Under the pieces are notes generated by a model that saw only the letters and a program-made list of their open reading frames with translations, was not told the origin of the DNA and ran no database searches. Both the position numbers and the translations under genes were made by a program. This document shows, one piece after another, positions 44,320 through 53,365 of a DNA stretch of 64,000 nucleotides (the stretch's first letter is position 1; every line of letters begins with the position of its first letter). The stretch lies in contig JAPXOZ010000002.1 of NCBI GenBank assembly GCA_033811195.1, positions 62,001 through 126,000 of the forward strand, in the 5' to 3' direction. This DNA is from Cacconaster sp033811195. Its GTDB lineage: Bacteria > Bacteroidota > Bacteroidia > Bacteroidales > UBA932.

Positions 44320-45331
44320 ATAGCTCCAACAACTCCTCTATCGATTTTGCTTTGTAACTTTCCCCATTCAGGAATGAAACGACAAATTCCGTAGATGAAA
44401 TACATTGCACTGAAATAATCTTCTCAGTCGGAGCAATCGGAGCAAAGCCTTTGCGCTTGAGCGCATTTCCGGCCCAGAATGCACTTCGCTCCTCCCCGTC
44501 AATACCGACAAAATTTTTCGAAGGCACAGGGGATATTTTCCCCGAATAGGAGTCGAAAACCACTCCCTTTTTCCCAAAGAAAGATTCCAATATCCCACTG
44601 AGAATTAAATCTTCCGGTGTACCGCAAACCATCGGAGCAGAGGCGTGATTGTCCTTAGCGCCCCTCTCTTGAAGCCACAATTTATCTCCGAGCTGAATAG
44701 CTGAATCCAGATCGTGGGTGGAGAGCAGGATGCTTTTCTGCTGCTCTATGGCCAACTTGCGCAAAAGTACCATTATCTCTATCCTGCTTGTGACATCAAG
44801 AAATGCGGTAGGTTCGTCTAGTATTATAATCGGACACTCCTGAGCCAGCACTTTAGCTATAAAGACTTTCTGGCGCTCTCCGTCGCTCAGCTCGGATACA
44901 TAGGAAGAGGCCTTGTGTGCGATACCTACCGCTTCAAGAGCTTTTGAAATCGCATCATGGTCACTCTCTTTAAGCTGCCCGAAGATGCCTGTGTGCGGAT
45001 ATCTGCCGAGCGAGACCAGATCATAAACTGTAATGCCTCCTGCATAGGTCTTTTCGGTAAGCACTACACCGATAAGTGTGGAGAGATGGTGGTGGGAATA
45101 GCTTTTAAGAGGCGCTCCAAACACTGTCACACTACCGGTCAAGGGGGGTAGGAGGCCGCATAGAGTCTTGAGAAGAGTAGATTTGCCGGCACCGTTTAGA
45201 CCTAACAGACAGGTAACTTCTCCGTTACGGAGTTCCATATCCAGCGAGTTGTGGATAACCTTGCGTCTGCCGCCCCTCAAAGAATATCCGATGGCTAATC
45301 CATGTGCCGATATGGTGATCTGCTGTTTCAT
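44300..45331 (-). CDS. btuD: Cobalamin ABC transporter ATP-binding protein (BtuD type) with C-terminal extension
   Basis: The 343-residue ATPase of the FecE/BtuD family powers B12 import through the BtuC permease. It shows Walker A 'GLNGAGKSTLLK', signature 'LSDGERQKVFIAKVLA' and Walker B 'IIILDEPTAFLDV'. It is about 90 residues longer than E. coli BtuD (249). The extra C-terminal domain ('RKGFAPIAPTEKIISVQC...SFLNGESYKAKSIEELLELF') has the look of a small alpha/beta regulatory fold of unknown function. It is the last gene of the riboswitch-controlled operon and starts 1 bp after the permease gene. Confidence 0.92.
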   Translation of the reverse strand: MKQQITISAHGLAIGYSLRGGRRKVIHNSLDMELRNGEVTCLLGLNGAGKSTLLKTLCGLLPPLTGSVTVFGAPLKSYSHHHLSTLIGVVLTEKTYAGGITVYDLVSLGRYPHTGIFGQLKESDHDAISKALEAVGIAHKASSYVSELSDGERQKVFIAKVLAQECPIIILDEPTAFLDVTSRIEIMVLLRKLAIEQQKSILLSTHDLDSAIQLGDKLWLQERGAKDNHASAPMVCGTPEDLILSGILESFFGKKGVVFDSYSGKISPVPSKNFVGIDGEERSAFWAGNALKRKGFAPIAPTEKIISVQCISSTEFVVSFLNGESYKAKSIEELLELFTNSSS

Positions 45332-45332
45332 C

Positions 45333-46343
45333 TCAATTGAAATACTGGATATTTCTTCGGTTTACAATTACATATATGATGACAGGTGCTCCTATAATTG
45401 GAGTGATGGCATTGAGCGGCAGTATGGAGTTGCTACCCGGTACTACTGTCAGCATATTGCATAGAAGCGCAACACAGGCACCTGCAAGTAGAGTAATGGG
45501 CAGCAGTTGTTTATGGTTGGATGTTCCGAGAAGTAGGCGCGCAATGTGAGGTACGGCCAGACCGATAAAGGAAATAGGGCCACAGAAAGCTGTAGTTGCT
45601 GCTGTTAGAATACCGGTGCAGAGAAGTATGGCGATGCGGACCCTCTTGACGCGCACACCCAGATTAGCAGCATAAGACTCGCCGAGCAGCAGCGCATTAA
45701 GGGGCTTAATCAGGAAAATGGAGCTTAGTAGCCCACCGGCTGCAAATACTATGAACCAGGGGAGTTTCTCCATTGAGACTCCGGTGAAGTCACCCATCCC
45801 CCAGAGTACAAATTGATGTACCTTGTCAGGAGAAGCGTGATAGTTGAGGATAGAGATTATCGAGGAGGCGAGATACCCCACCATTATACCTATAATAAGC
45901 AGCATCACACTGTTCTGCACTTTTCGTGAAAATCCAATTATGATGAGCAGTACAACTGACGCTCCTACAAATGCTGCGAGAATTGTAGAGAGATAGGTAT
46001 TGAAAGAGAAATAAATCATCACAAGAGCTACACCGAGATAAGCTCCATCGCTGATACCCAAAATAGAGGGTCCCGCAAGGGGGTTTTTGAAAAGAGTCTG
46101 TAGCAACAGTCCGCTCACTGCTAGGGAAGCTCCGGCAAAAAGAGCCGTTATGGTCTGGGGAAGTCTTGACTGCATCACAATCTGCACCCAAGTTTGACGC
46201 CCCTCAAATGTGCCGGCAAGAATTTCCAATACGGAACCTATCGGTATTCTGACAGCACCATAGAGCAATCCGCCGCAGAATAACAGCAGCATAGCCACTC
46301 CCAGGCAGATATAGACTGTGATATGCTTCCTCCTTGCTTTCAT
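45333..46343 (-). CDS. btuC: Cobalamin ABC transporter permease (BtuC/FecCD family)
   Basis: The 336-residue polytopic permease has about ten membrane segments and is typical of FecCD/BtuC. 'LPQTITALFAGASLAVSGLLLQTLFKNPLAGPSILG' contains the family's N-terminal hallmark (only fragments quoted here: GASLAVSGLLLQTLFKNPLA), and 'CGPISFIGLAVPHIARLLLG' is the cytoplasmic coupling-helix region. It overlaps the binding-protein gene by 4 bp. Its operon, downstream of a cobalamin riboswitch, identifies B12 as the substrate. Confidence 0.93.
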   Translation of the reverse strand: MKARRKHITVYICLGVAMLLLFCGGLLYGAVRIPIGSVLEILAGTFEGRQTWVQIVMQSRLPQTITALFAGASLAVSGLLLQTLFKNPLAGPSILGISDGAYLGVALVMIYFSFNTYLSTILAAFVGASVVLLIIIGFSRKVQNSVMLLIIGIMVGYLASSIISILNYHASPDKVHQFVLWGMGDFTGVSMEKLPWFIVFAAGGLLSSIFLIKPLNALLLGESYAANLGVRVKRVRIAILLCTGILTAATTAFCGPISFIGLAVPHIARLLLGTSNHKQLLPITLLAGACVALLCNMLTVVPGSNSILPLNAITPIIGAPVIIYVIVNRRNIQYFN

Positions 46344-47473
46344 TTCATCGGGGCATAATATCTTAAAACATGTTCAGGTAGCAGTTCCGGATGGTAAATG
46401 AATATTAAATCTTCCAAGAGACGGTCTGGGTGAAGCGTGATATCGTCGTAATATGTGGTTCTTATGGTGTGGCAAATATAAATGTTCCTCTCTTTGAATG
46501 GTCTGAAGTTGCTATAAGGCTGATATTCATCTTTCAAAATATCATACGTGTAATTATGTTTAGTATCATATTTGAAAAGCCATATATCCGCATCATATGC
46601 TCTGTCCAGAACGCTTTCAAATGTCTGATGTACACTCTCGCTGCCTTTGAAATCGCTAAAAATGTAATCGGCACCGGCGTCTGAGTGGATTGTGCCTATA
46701 TAGCTTCCTCCTGCAGGAATGATCCAGGAGGCTCCATATTTTCTTTCAAGCAGGACACGGGGCCTATTTTCGCATTTTGACGCCAGGTTTTTCAGATAGT
46801 TGTAACGATCTCTTGTTGCATAGAAAATGGAGTCCGCTCTTGCTCCTGCTCCGAAAAGAAGACCATAAAAACGGCCCCATTCGGTCCGCCCTAAAGGGTG
46901 GTTTTCCATATAGTCGGCCGCTTCTACTATCGGAATGCCTATTTTTTCGGCTGCGCCGTAGCCACTGTTTTCGTAAGGAGATGCAATGATCAGTTCTGCA
47001 TCCAGTTCGATGATTTTCTCAATATTGGGTGCTGTTGCAAGGCCTATATCGGCTATTCTGCCGTCGGCAATCCTTTCGAGAATGAGGCTATCGGTGACAT
47101 ATTGTATTTCACAGACTCCCTTAATGGCATCGATACAGCCCATTTGCACCACCATTGAAGCATGGACAGAGGTGTAGAATACCGCTTTTTCAACCGGAGT
47201 CCTGATAAGAATGCCTTCGGGAAGAGAGTCTGGCAGGATTTTGTTTTTATCTACCAGCACATAGCGTCTAAGTGTCTTGAGGGTGTCCCAAGGATTGCGG
47301 ACATTCACCAATGTCCAATCATCAAAACGGGATATTTCAAAGCCTTTGGCGTAATATACGCTGTCAGCTTTGAAATATCCCGTCTCGGCAGTCACTCCGC
47401 TCCTGCTTTTGCAGGAGCAGAGCGAAGCCATCAATATAATAAAAACAAAACCTATGAAGAATTGTCTGGTCAC
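46340..47473 (-). CDS. btuF: Cobalamin ABC transporter substrate-binding lipoprotein (BtuF type)
   Basis: The 377-residue type III periplasmic binding protein has a lipobox (SLCSC, about residue 21), so it is membrane-anchored rather than free. The two lobes of the family include 'YTSVHASMVVQMGCIDAIKG' and 'LDAELIIASPYENSGYGAAEKIGIPIVE'. In the C-lobe a 'DIWLFKYDTKHNY' segment follows. It starts close to the btuG-like gene and overlaps btuC by 4 bp. B12 specificity is inferred from the riboswitch and neighbours. Confidence 0.88.
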   Translation of the reverse strand: MTRQFFIGFVFIILMASLCSCKSRSGVTAETGYFKADSVYYAKGFEISRFDDWTLVNVRNPWDTLKTLRRYVLVDKNKILPDSLPEGILIRTPVEKAVFYTSVHASMVVQMGCIDAIKGVCEIQYVTDSLILERIADGRIADIGLATAPNIEKIIELDAELIIASPYENSGYGAAEKIGIPIVEAADYMENHPLGRTEWGRFYGLLFGAGARADSIFYATRDRYNYLKNLASKCENRPRVLLERKYGASWIIPAGGSYIGTIHSDAGADYIFSDFKGSESVHQTFESVLDRAYDADIWLFKYDTKHNYTYDILKDEYQPYSNFRPFKERNIYICHTIRTTYYDDITLHPDRLLEDLIFIYHPELLPEHVLRYYAPMK

Positions 47474-47475
47474 TG

Positions 47476-48597
47476 TTATTTATCTTTTTTGCCTCCGGCA
47501 GTTACGGGGCAAGCAGTGATGGGGTTGAGCCCACCGGTATCAAATGCGTGCTGCATATGTCCATAGGCGTTGATTACATACATCATTCCGTTGGTGGTAT
47601 AATCGGAGGTGCCTAAATAAATAAGTGTAAGTAGTGTGTCGGCAGAAAGGGAGTAGGGATTTTCGATGTTTGTTCCATCTTGTATCAGCTTGCCGTAGAT
47701 TTCTTTTTTGCTTGTATCGAAGATATAATAATCAGCTGTCAGCTGCCAATTTGCATCATAACTCGAGCTTACGAGATAGAGAGCATTGCCCGGACCTTTG
47801 GCAATAAATGTTGGTGTCAGGTCTGCCAGCTCGACTTTTTCTACAGAGTCGTTATTGGAGTTAACAATCTGGAGACAGGAGGGAACATCACCATAGTTAC
47901 CCATTGATATTACGTAGAGGTAGCCTCTCGAGTCAGATTCCAGATAGACCGGATTGTCTGCTACCGTAACTTCGTTCATCACATCCATGGTAACGGGGTT
48001 AATAACCGAGAGAGTCTTGCCGTAGTTGGGGAAGTTCATTCCGCCAGAATTGGCTACATAGAGTTTTTCGCCCGCAATTTTGATCTGCTCAGGGTTATCT
48101 CCAACCTTTGCAAGTGCAGATACTGTAAGGGATGTAGTGTCAATCTTGCCGGCATAACCCTCGTAAAAGGTGACATAGACACAACCTTCCCAAGTGGTGA
48201 AGTAACGGGGCGAAAGATTGGCTGATGAACCCTGTGCCTTAGTTTTTATCTCTTTGATTACTTTACCATCAAGGTCGGTCACGAAAATGACACCGGAGTT
48301 GTACACAGCGATATAGATTTTGCTGCCGAAAGCAATCATATCTTGAGCGGTATCGCCAAGTTTTCTACCCCCATTGCTGCGTTCGAAGATGTTGTAGTTG
48401 AGCTCGTTTGTATAGGGATTGTAAGCGATTAAGTTGGCATCGTTTGAGCCAAAATTTCCGCTGTTGAGGATGTAGGTGCCGATAGTCATTAGAGGAATTT
48501 CCGGCTCCTTACCATTGTTGGGGTCAAGGCAGGAGGAGGATGACATAATCAGTACTGCTCCTGCAATAATTGCGAGTCTGAGAAGTGTTCTTTTCAT
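47476..48597 (-). CDS. BtuG-like propeller lipoprotein (YncE/DUF5074 family)
   Basis: The 373-residue protein has a lipobox SSSSC at about residue 23. Propeller blades follow, such as 'TYILNSGNFGSNDANLIAYN', 'IYIAVYNSGVIFVTDLDGKVI', 'LYVANSGGMNFPNYGKTLSVIN' and 'YLYVISMGNYGDVPSCLQIV'. Lying between btuB and btuF under the cobalamin riboswitch, it fits the surface-exposed BtuG lipoproteins of Bacteroides, which form a seven-bladed propeller, bind cobalamin very tightly and hand it to BtuB. It is the second gene of the operon, 19 bp after btuB. The assignment to BtuG rests on fold and position. Confidence 0.83.
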   Translation of the reverse strand: MKRTLLRLAIIAGAVLIMSSSSCLDPNNGKEPEIPLMTIGTYILNSGNFGSNDANLIAYNPYTNELNYNIFERSNGGRKLGDTAQDMIAFGSKIYIAVYNSGVIFVTDLDGKVIKEIKTKAQGSSANLSPRYFTTWEGCVYVTFYEGYAGKIDTTSLTVSALAKVGDNPEQIKIAGEKLYVANSGGMNFPNYGKTLSVINPVTMDVMNEVTVADNPVYLESDSRGYLYVISMGNYGDVPSCLQIVNSNNDSVEKVELADLTPTFIAKGPGNALYLVSSSYDANWQLTADYYIFDTSKKEIYGKLIQDGTNIENPYSLSADTLLTLIYLGTSDYTTNGMMYVINAYGHMQHAFDTGGLNPITACPVTAGGKKDK

Positions 48598-48616
48598 TTT
48601 TCTATCTTTATTTGAT

Positions 48617-50638
48617 TTATATTTTAATTTTTAATGTAAGCCTGAAATTGCGCCCGGGCATCGGGTAGTATTGTATAATATCGTACATTTTATTGGTAAA
48701 GTTAATGATTTCTCCCTGGAGTCGGAAAGCGACTCTAAGTAGGTTGAAGTCCCTGTAGGCGGAGATGGTATGCTCAGCGTAGCGTTTAATAAGGTTGCGT
48801 TCAACATTGAGAGGTAGTGCATATTTGTCTCCTACAAAGGAGATGATGTAGCTTAGATTGACCCAGGGGTTGCTCCATGCAAGATTTGCTGCTCCCGAAA
48901 TGCGTGGGGTGTAGGGAATCTGGTGCCGCCAGGTTTTGCTCTCCGGATCTGAAATATCCACTGCATACTGGTATGAAGCGTTTGTTGAGATTGTGAGGCT
49001 TTGATTGCTACAAAGGCGGACCCTAGAAGTAAGGCTCAGGTCAGCTCCGGCTATCTGCACTTTACCGATGTTCATCATTTTCCATATAAAAAGAGTAGGT
49101 CTTGCCACAATCTTATCTTCCACACTGTTGTAGTAGCCATCCAAAGTGGCTGAGAGCCATCCGGACTCCTTTTTGCCGAGAGTGCCGCTCCAGGTTAGCC
49201 CTAGATTGTACTGGTCTGCACGCTCTGGCCTAAGTTTGGTGTTGCCGACTCTTAAATAGTAGAGGTCATTGAAGGTGGGTGCGCGGTATCCCATTTTGTA
49301 CGAGGCTCTGATTCGGAGATTGGTTGCCATGAAGGGCTTCCAGGAGATGCTCAGAGCGGGAGAAAGGTTGTTTCTATCTGGCGCGGGATCACCTTTTTGC
49401 ACCTTTTCTGTAATATATGTATTTGTAAGTGATGCTACGATGGTTATAGAGGCCCCTTGATATTTTCCCGCAAGGGTAGTGAGTGAGTTCAGCCTTTCGG
49501 GAAATGGGCATTCGGGAATTGATGCATCCAGAGTATTGTAGAATAGGTCCTGGGCAAATGTCAATTCCACTCCCTTTGCCGGTTTAAAACGGGTAACTAT
49601 CGAGCCATAATACTCCTGCTGAGTATAAAGGTCTTTTACAAATCCTAATGGATATCGCTGACTTTCATCGTAATATTTGCTCCAGGCATAATTATATTTA
49701 AGTATCCCGTTTAAGTCCCATTTTTCGCCGAGGGCGGTATTATATGAAGCCTGAACAAAACCGTTTTTGTCCCACAAGCGCTCAAATGCATCCTGATTGT
49801 AAAGAACCACCGAACCGGGGAGTCCCCTTTCACCCGAAAGGCCGCTTGCCTTGAGTGAAAATTTACCGGAGGCGCCTATAGAGCCCCAGAGATTGATTTC
49901 CGCTCTTAGGGTATTGACATCGCTGTTATTTCTCAACAGATGCTCCAGTTCCCTGCCGTTATCAATGATGAAGGGATAATCGCCCTTGGAGGTTACCCAA
50001 TCGGCATTCGCTCCGAGTGCCCAGTTGCTCCCGATTCTTTGCTCGAATAGCAGGGAGGGGTTGTATGTGCCGAAGGAACCGACTCTCATACGTGCGGTAA
50101 CATTAGTGCCGCACTCTTGGAATACAGGTACTGACGAGGTAATGTTGAGTGTGCCTGCAGAGGCAAACATCCTTGCGGACTTAAAAATTTCATCACTTTG
50201 GCCGATGGAGAGAGTGATCATCTCCACATTGTCCAGAGAAAATCTTCCAATGTCCACCTGGCCGCTCTGTATATCGGATACCGCAATGCCATCGTAAGAG
50301 ACCGCCGTATGCTGAGCTCCAAGACTTCTGATGGAGACCGTCTTGATGCCGCCTATCCCGCCATAGTCACGAATATTGACACCTGCGAGATTTTTAACAG
50401 CTTCGTGCAGTTCCTGTACTCCCAAACGCTCGATTGCTGTGCGATCCACCACCTGTACCGGTGCGCTCTGAAGAGTGGGTGAGGGTTTGGCGACGGATGT
50501 GATGCGCGACTCCTCCAGTTGACGCACTACTACCGTGTCCCGCTTCTTATTTTGGGCAAAAAGAGTTGTCGGCAGCAGAGATAATGCCACCGCAAAAAGT
50601 GTTACAGCTTTGAAAAATGCCCTGAAGGAGTATTGCAT
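48617..50638 (-). CDS. btuB: TonB-dependent vitamin B12 receptor (BtuB type)
   Basis: The 673-residue outer-membrane receptor has a signal peptide ending LFAQ. A plug domain ('VQVVDRTAIERLGVQELHEAVKNL', 'IRDYGGIGGIKTVSIRSLG', 'DIQSGQVDIGRFSLDNVEMI') is followed by a 22-strand-type barrel ending 'RNFRLTLKIKI'. The size is close to E. coli BtuB (614) and far below SusC-type receptors, with no carboxypeptidase-like N-terminal extension. It is the first gene after the cobalamin riboswitch (about 55 bp from its 3' end). Confidence 0.94.
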   Translation of the reverse strand: MQYSFRAFFKAVTLFAVALSLLPTTLFAQNKKRDTVVVRQLEESRITSVAKPSPTLQSAPVQVVDRTAIERLGVQELHEAVKNLAGVNIRDYGGIGGIKTVSIRSLGAQHTAVSYDGIAVSDIQSGQVDIGRFSLDNVEMITLSIGQSDEIFKSARMFASAGTLNITSSVPVFQECGTNVTARMRVGSFGTYNPSLLFEQRIGSNWALGANADWVTSKGDYPFIIDNGRELEHLLRNNSDVNTLRAEINLWGSIGASGKFSLKASGLSGERGLPGSVVLYNQDAFERLWDKNGFVQASYNTALGEKWDLNGILKYNYAWSKYYDESQRYPLGFVKDLYTQQEYYGSIVTRFKPAKGVELTFAQDLFYNTLDASIPECPFPERLNSLTTLAGKYQGASITIVASLTNTYITEKVQKGDPAPDRNNLSPALSISWKPFMATNLRIRASYKMGYRAPTFNDLYYLRVGNTKLRPERADQYNLGLTWSGTLGKKESGWLSATLDGYYNSVEDKIVARPTLFIWKMMNIGKVQIAGADLSLTSRVRLCSNQSLTISTNASYQYAVDISDPESKTWRHQIPYTPRISGAANLAWSNPWVNLSYIISFVGDKYALPLNVERNLIKRYAEHTISAYRDFNLLRVAFRLQGEIINFTNKMYDIIQYYPMPGRNFRLTLKIKI

Positions 50639-50689
50639 TTAAAAACAAATCATGAAATCCAAACCCGGGATTTCCAATTCAACAAATAA

Positions 50690-50845
50690 TCAAGGCAGGT
50701 CTTCTGACTTGTTCCTCCTTCGAGCTGCCTTCCCATCCGCAAAGGACAGTGGCAAAGAATAGCTTAGGAATTACAGAACTCACAGCTACGGGTATAGTCC
50801 CGGATTCGCACCGGATTCCCTTTAGCCTCAATTACGACGCAAAGG
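50690..50845 (-). ncRNA. Cobalamin (AdoCbl) riboswitch
   Basis: Read on the minus strand, the element has the conserved core GGGAATCCGGTGCGAATCCG (complement of 50801-50820), then the B12 box GCCACTG (complement of 50747-50753). It ends with AGAAGACCTGCC (complement of 50693-50704), as in the classical btuB element. It lies in the 5' leader of the btuB-btuD operon, where B12 binding would shut off expression. Confidence 0.96.
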
Positions 50846-50965
50846 TATGAAGATTTTTTTTAAGAAAAAAAATAGTTGCGAGTTGCTTGGTACGCGGTGC
50901 TTCCAACTACATATCGTCAAGATCTAGGCATTTAGAATCAATGTGCCATTTAAGCAGTAAATTTT

Positions 50966-50988
50966 ACAGCGGTAAAATTTACCGCTGT
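50966..50988. promoter_or_regulatory. Perfect palindrome ACAGCGGTAAA-A-TTTACCGCTGT
   Basis: Eleven base pairs on each side of a single central base form a perfect inverted repeat. A related half (GCAGTAAATTTTAC) directly precedes it at 50954-50967. No T-run follows on either strand, so it is more likely an operator or an RNA end structure than a classical terminator. Confidence 0.5.
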
Positions 50989-51009
50989 TGAAAAGACAAT
51001 AAATATTAA

Positions 51010-51084
51010 TGAGACACTAAACTCCACACTACGCTTAATACTTGATACTCAGAACTCCCCACTCACCAACCCCGCTCCCCGCAA
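51010..51084 (-). repeat. Degenerate intergenic repeat, copy 5 (inverted orientation)
   Basis: On the minus strand this reads GTTGCGGGGAGCGGGGTTGG, GAGTTCTGAGTAT and GTAGTGTGGAG, i.e. the same word order as downstream of serpin and AbiEii genes. It starts at the stop codon of the minus-strand GH3-family gene, so it again follows a gene in the sense direction. Confidence 0.65.
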
Positions 51085-52602
51085 CTATATTCCTAGGATT
51101 TCATCCACGTAGCGGCGGTCGCTATAGAGACGGGGGACTTTGTTTTGGCCACCGATTTTGCCACGTGACTCCATCCAGCGATAGAATGTTCCCTTGGGGA
51201 CAACCATAAGGTGGAGTCGCTCCATTGTCATAGTGTGGGTACGTTTGGCCTCATAGTCCGAATTTATGGAGCAGATGGCTTCATCCAGAGTGTCGGCAAA
51301 GGCTTCCACGTCTCGAGGTTCATTCTCAAACTCAATTACCCACTGGTGTGCCCCTTTTATCTTACTCTCCATAAAGATCGGGGCTACGGTAAAGTCACTT
51401 ATCGTAGCATTGTGTTCTCTGCAGGCAGCTGCCAAAGCTGTGTTGGCATTACCAATCATAAATTCCTCTCCAAAAGCATTGATAAAGAGTTGCGTCCTGC
51501 CGGAAATCACTACCTTGTGAGGAGTGAGCGATGTAAAGGTTACCACGTCGCCTATAAGATAGCGCCACAGACCTGACGTAGTGGAGATAATAACGGCGTA
51601 GGGTACATCGGTCTGCACCTCGTCCACCGTTAGCGTGGAGAGTGGTCGGTCGTTTTCCATTGCATCGGAGAGCTCCTTGAGAGTAGCGAATTCATAGAAG
51701 ACTCCATTGTCTAGCGTCAGCAACATTGATTTGTCATCGGGATCATCCTGAAAGGCAAAATAACCCTCTGAGGCATTGTAATTCTCAAAATAACGCACCG
51801 AGCCTGGAGGAATAATGGCATCGTACTGTGCTCTGTAGGGCTCGAAACTGATGCCTCCGTGCATAAATAATTCGAGATTTGGCCATACATCAGTTAACCA
51901 ACGAACATTGTTGTATTCCATTACGCGGCGGAGCATAATGAGGTTCCAGGAGGGTACTCCGGCAAAGTTTGTCACATTAGCCTTACTGTATTTGCGGCAG
52001 ATAATCTCCACCTTCTCGTGGAAATCAGGCATCATCGCTGTTTTTCTATTCGGTATTCGTAATATTTCTGCTAAAGCGGGAGAGTTGCGAAGGAGTATAG
52101 CAGAGAGGTCGCCGCTGAAACTTCTGCCGCCTAAATCGGGTGCTACGCTACCTCCAAGAGTGAGACCCTTTCCGGAATAGATGCGTGTGTTGGGATAACG
52201 CTGTACATAGTTGGCAAGCATCCGCAGCATTCCGCCGTAATGACATTCCCTAAGATTGGTATGAGTTATGGGGATAAACTTGCTCTTGCCTGAGCTAGTA
52301 CCTGAACTCTTTGCAAAAAAGTGGGTTTTTTCATTCCATAGCACATAATTCTCACCGGAACGTAACCGTTCGATATAGGGGTAAAATGTATCATAGTCAC
52401 GTACCGGCACCTGACGCTGGAAATTTCTGATTGAGTCTATCCTCGAAAAGCCGTGTTCTAAGCCGAAAGCGGTATCCGTACCTCCCTTTAGAAGAGTCGC
52501 AAACACCTCCATCTGTACCTCGAAGGGATGATTTCTAGTACGGTCAAGTCCCTTGAGCATCCCGTGCGCACAGGTCAAATATATTTTATTGATGAGTGAC
52601 AT
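51085..52602 (-). CDS. GH3-family acyl-adenylate/amido-synthetase-like protein
   Basis: The 505-residue protein belongs to the GH3 superfamily (named after plant auxin-conjugating enzymes) that is frequent in Bacteroidetes. The ATP-binding loop 'FFAKSSGTSSGKSKFIPIT' and the 'YNASEGYFAFQ' and 'TTSGLWRYLIGDVVTFT' motifs of the adenylate-forming fold are visible. The predicted chemistry is adenylation of an acyl acid followed by conjugation to an amine, but the substrate is unknown. It is the last gene of the rdgB-recO-GH3 minus-strand group, 25 bp after recO. Confidence 0.9.
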   Translation of the reverse strand: MSLINKIYLTCAHGMLKGLDRTRNHPFEVQMEVFATLLKGGTDTAFGLEHGFSRIDSIRNFQRQVPVRDYDTFYPYIERLRSGENYVLWNEKTHFFAKSSGTSSGKSKFIPITHTNLRECHYGGMLRMLANYVQRYPNTRIYSGKGLTLGGSVAPDLGGRSFSGDLSAILLRNSPALAEILRIPNRKTAMMPDFHEKVEIICRKYSKANVTNFAGVPSWNLIMLRRVMEYNNVRWLTDVWPNLELFMHGGISFEPYRAQYDAIIPPGSVRYFENYNASEGYFAFQDDPDDKSMLLTLDNGVFYEFATLKELSDAMENDRPLSTLTVDEVQTDVPYAVIISTTSGLWRYLIGDVVTFTSLTPHKVVISGRTQLFINAFGEEFMIGNANTALAAACREHNATISDFTVAPIFMESKIKGAHQWVIEFENEPRDVEAFADTLDEAICSINSDYEAKRTHTMTMERLHLMVVPKGTFYRWMESRGKIGGQNKVPRLYSDRRYVDEILGI

Positions 52603-52627
52603 TTATTATCAATAATTTTTGGCAAAG

Positions 52628-53365
52628 TTATTCAAAAATAGCATGAAGTACCGCCAATGAGCGGATATTGATGGATGTATCAAGCCAGTAGCCGAGATAC
52701 TTAAGCATCTGATCGCAAAAACTGTTCCTTGCCCGGGCATTTAAAGGGATTTTCAGCACTTTGTCCAGGTCTGCACTCAGAAGTTGGTGAAGAAGCAGGG
52801 AATCCTGTTCTGAAAATAGATAACTTGAGTCGTGAGAGGAATCCGGCGTGACAAATCTCGCAGAAATTATGTCAAACAACAGAGTCTGCTCCGAATAATT
52901 ATCATGAGGTAAGAACCCCATTTGCCTGCAAAATCCAGTGAGGAATTTTAGATGAAAGTTTGCGCAATTGCCCTCCAGGGACTCCAGGGCAGATATCATA
53001 CCTTTGAACCACTCAAAAAGTTCTTCGTCTCCGCTCTCTTCTCGGAGAGTACGGAAGATAACTTCACTAACAAAAAGTGCTATGGCACCCTTGCTGATAT
53101 CGGTCCGTATGGAGTGGAGCTGGACTATGGGATGATATTCTCTTAGGTAGAGCAGTTTACTTTTGGTTGAAGTAGCAGTAACTACTTCCAATATTGCAAG
53201 GTTGTGAAAGTGAGCGATGACGGCATTGTTTTTGTTCTTTGTTATGCCGCGCAGATAGATGCCACGACGTCCGAGTCTGCTGTCGAGCACATGTGCTATA
53301 AGACCCGAATCGCCGTACTTGGTTAGATGAAGTACTATTGCCTGAGATTTGCAGACAAGTGACAT
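52628..53365 (-). CDS. recO: DNA repair protein RecO
   Basis: The 245-residue recombination mediator has an N-terminal OB-fold ('QAIVLHLTKYGDSGLIAHVL', 'RRGIYLRGI') and a helical C-terminal region. It helps RecR load RecA onto SSB-coated DNA. The zinc-binding cysteines found in some RecO proteins are reduced here (one CRQMGF cysteine remains), as is usual for Bacteroidetes. Its start lies inside the 3' end of rdgB (31-bp overlap). Confidence 0.92.
   Translation of the reverse strand: MSLVCKSQAIVLHLTKYGDSGLIAHVLDSRLGRRGIYLRGITKNKNNAVIAHFHNLAILEVVTATSTKSKLLYLREYHPIVQLHSIRTDISKGAIALFVSEVIFRTLREESGDEELFEWFKGMISALESLEGNCANFHLKFLTGFCRQMGFLPHDNYSEQTLLFDIISARFVTPDSSHDSSYLFSEQDSLLLHQLLSADLDKVLKIPLNARARNSFCDQMLKYLGYWLDTSINIRSLAVLHAIFE

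Larger units (their letters stand above)
50846..51084. other. Intergenic region between the GH3-family gene and the B12 operon
   Basis: This 239-bp gap must contain the promoter of the btu operon (minus strand). Working leftward from the GH3 stop it holds an inverted-orientation copy of the degenerate repeat (about 51010-51084), a perfect 23-bp palindrome (50966-50988), and a short GTTGCGAGTTGC/GTACGCGGTGC repeat piece (50876-50901). No gene was seen. Confidence 0.6.
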
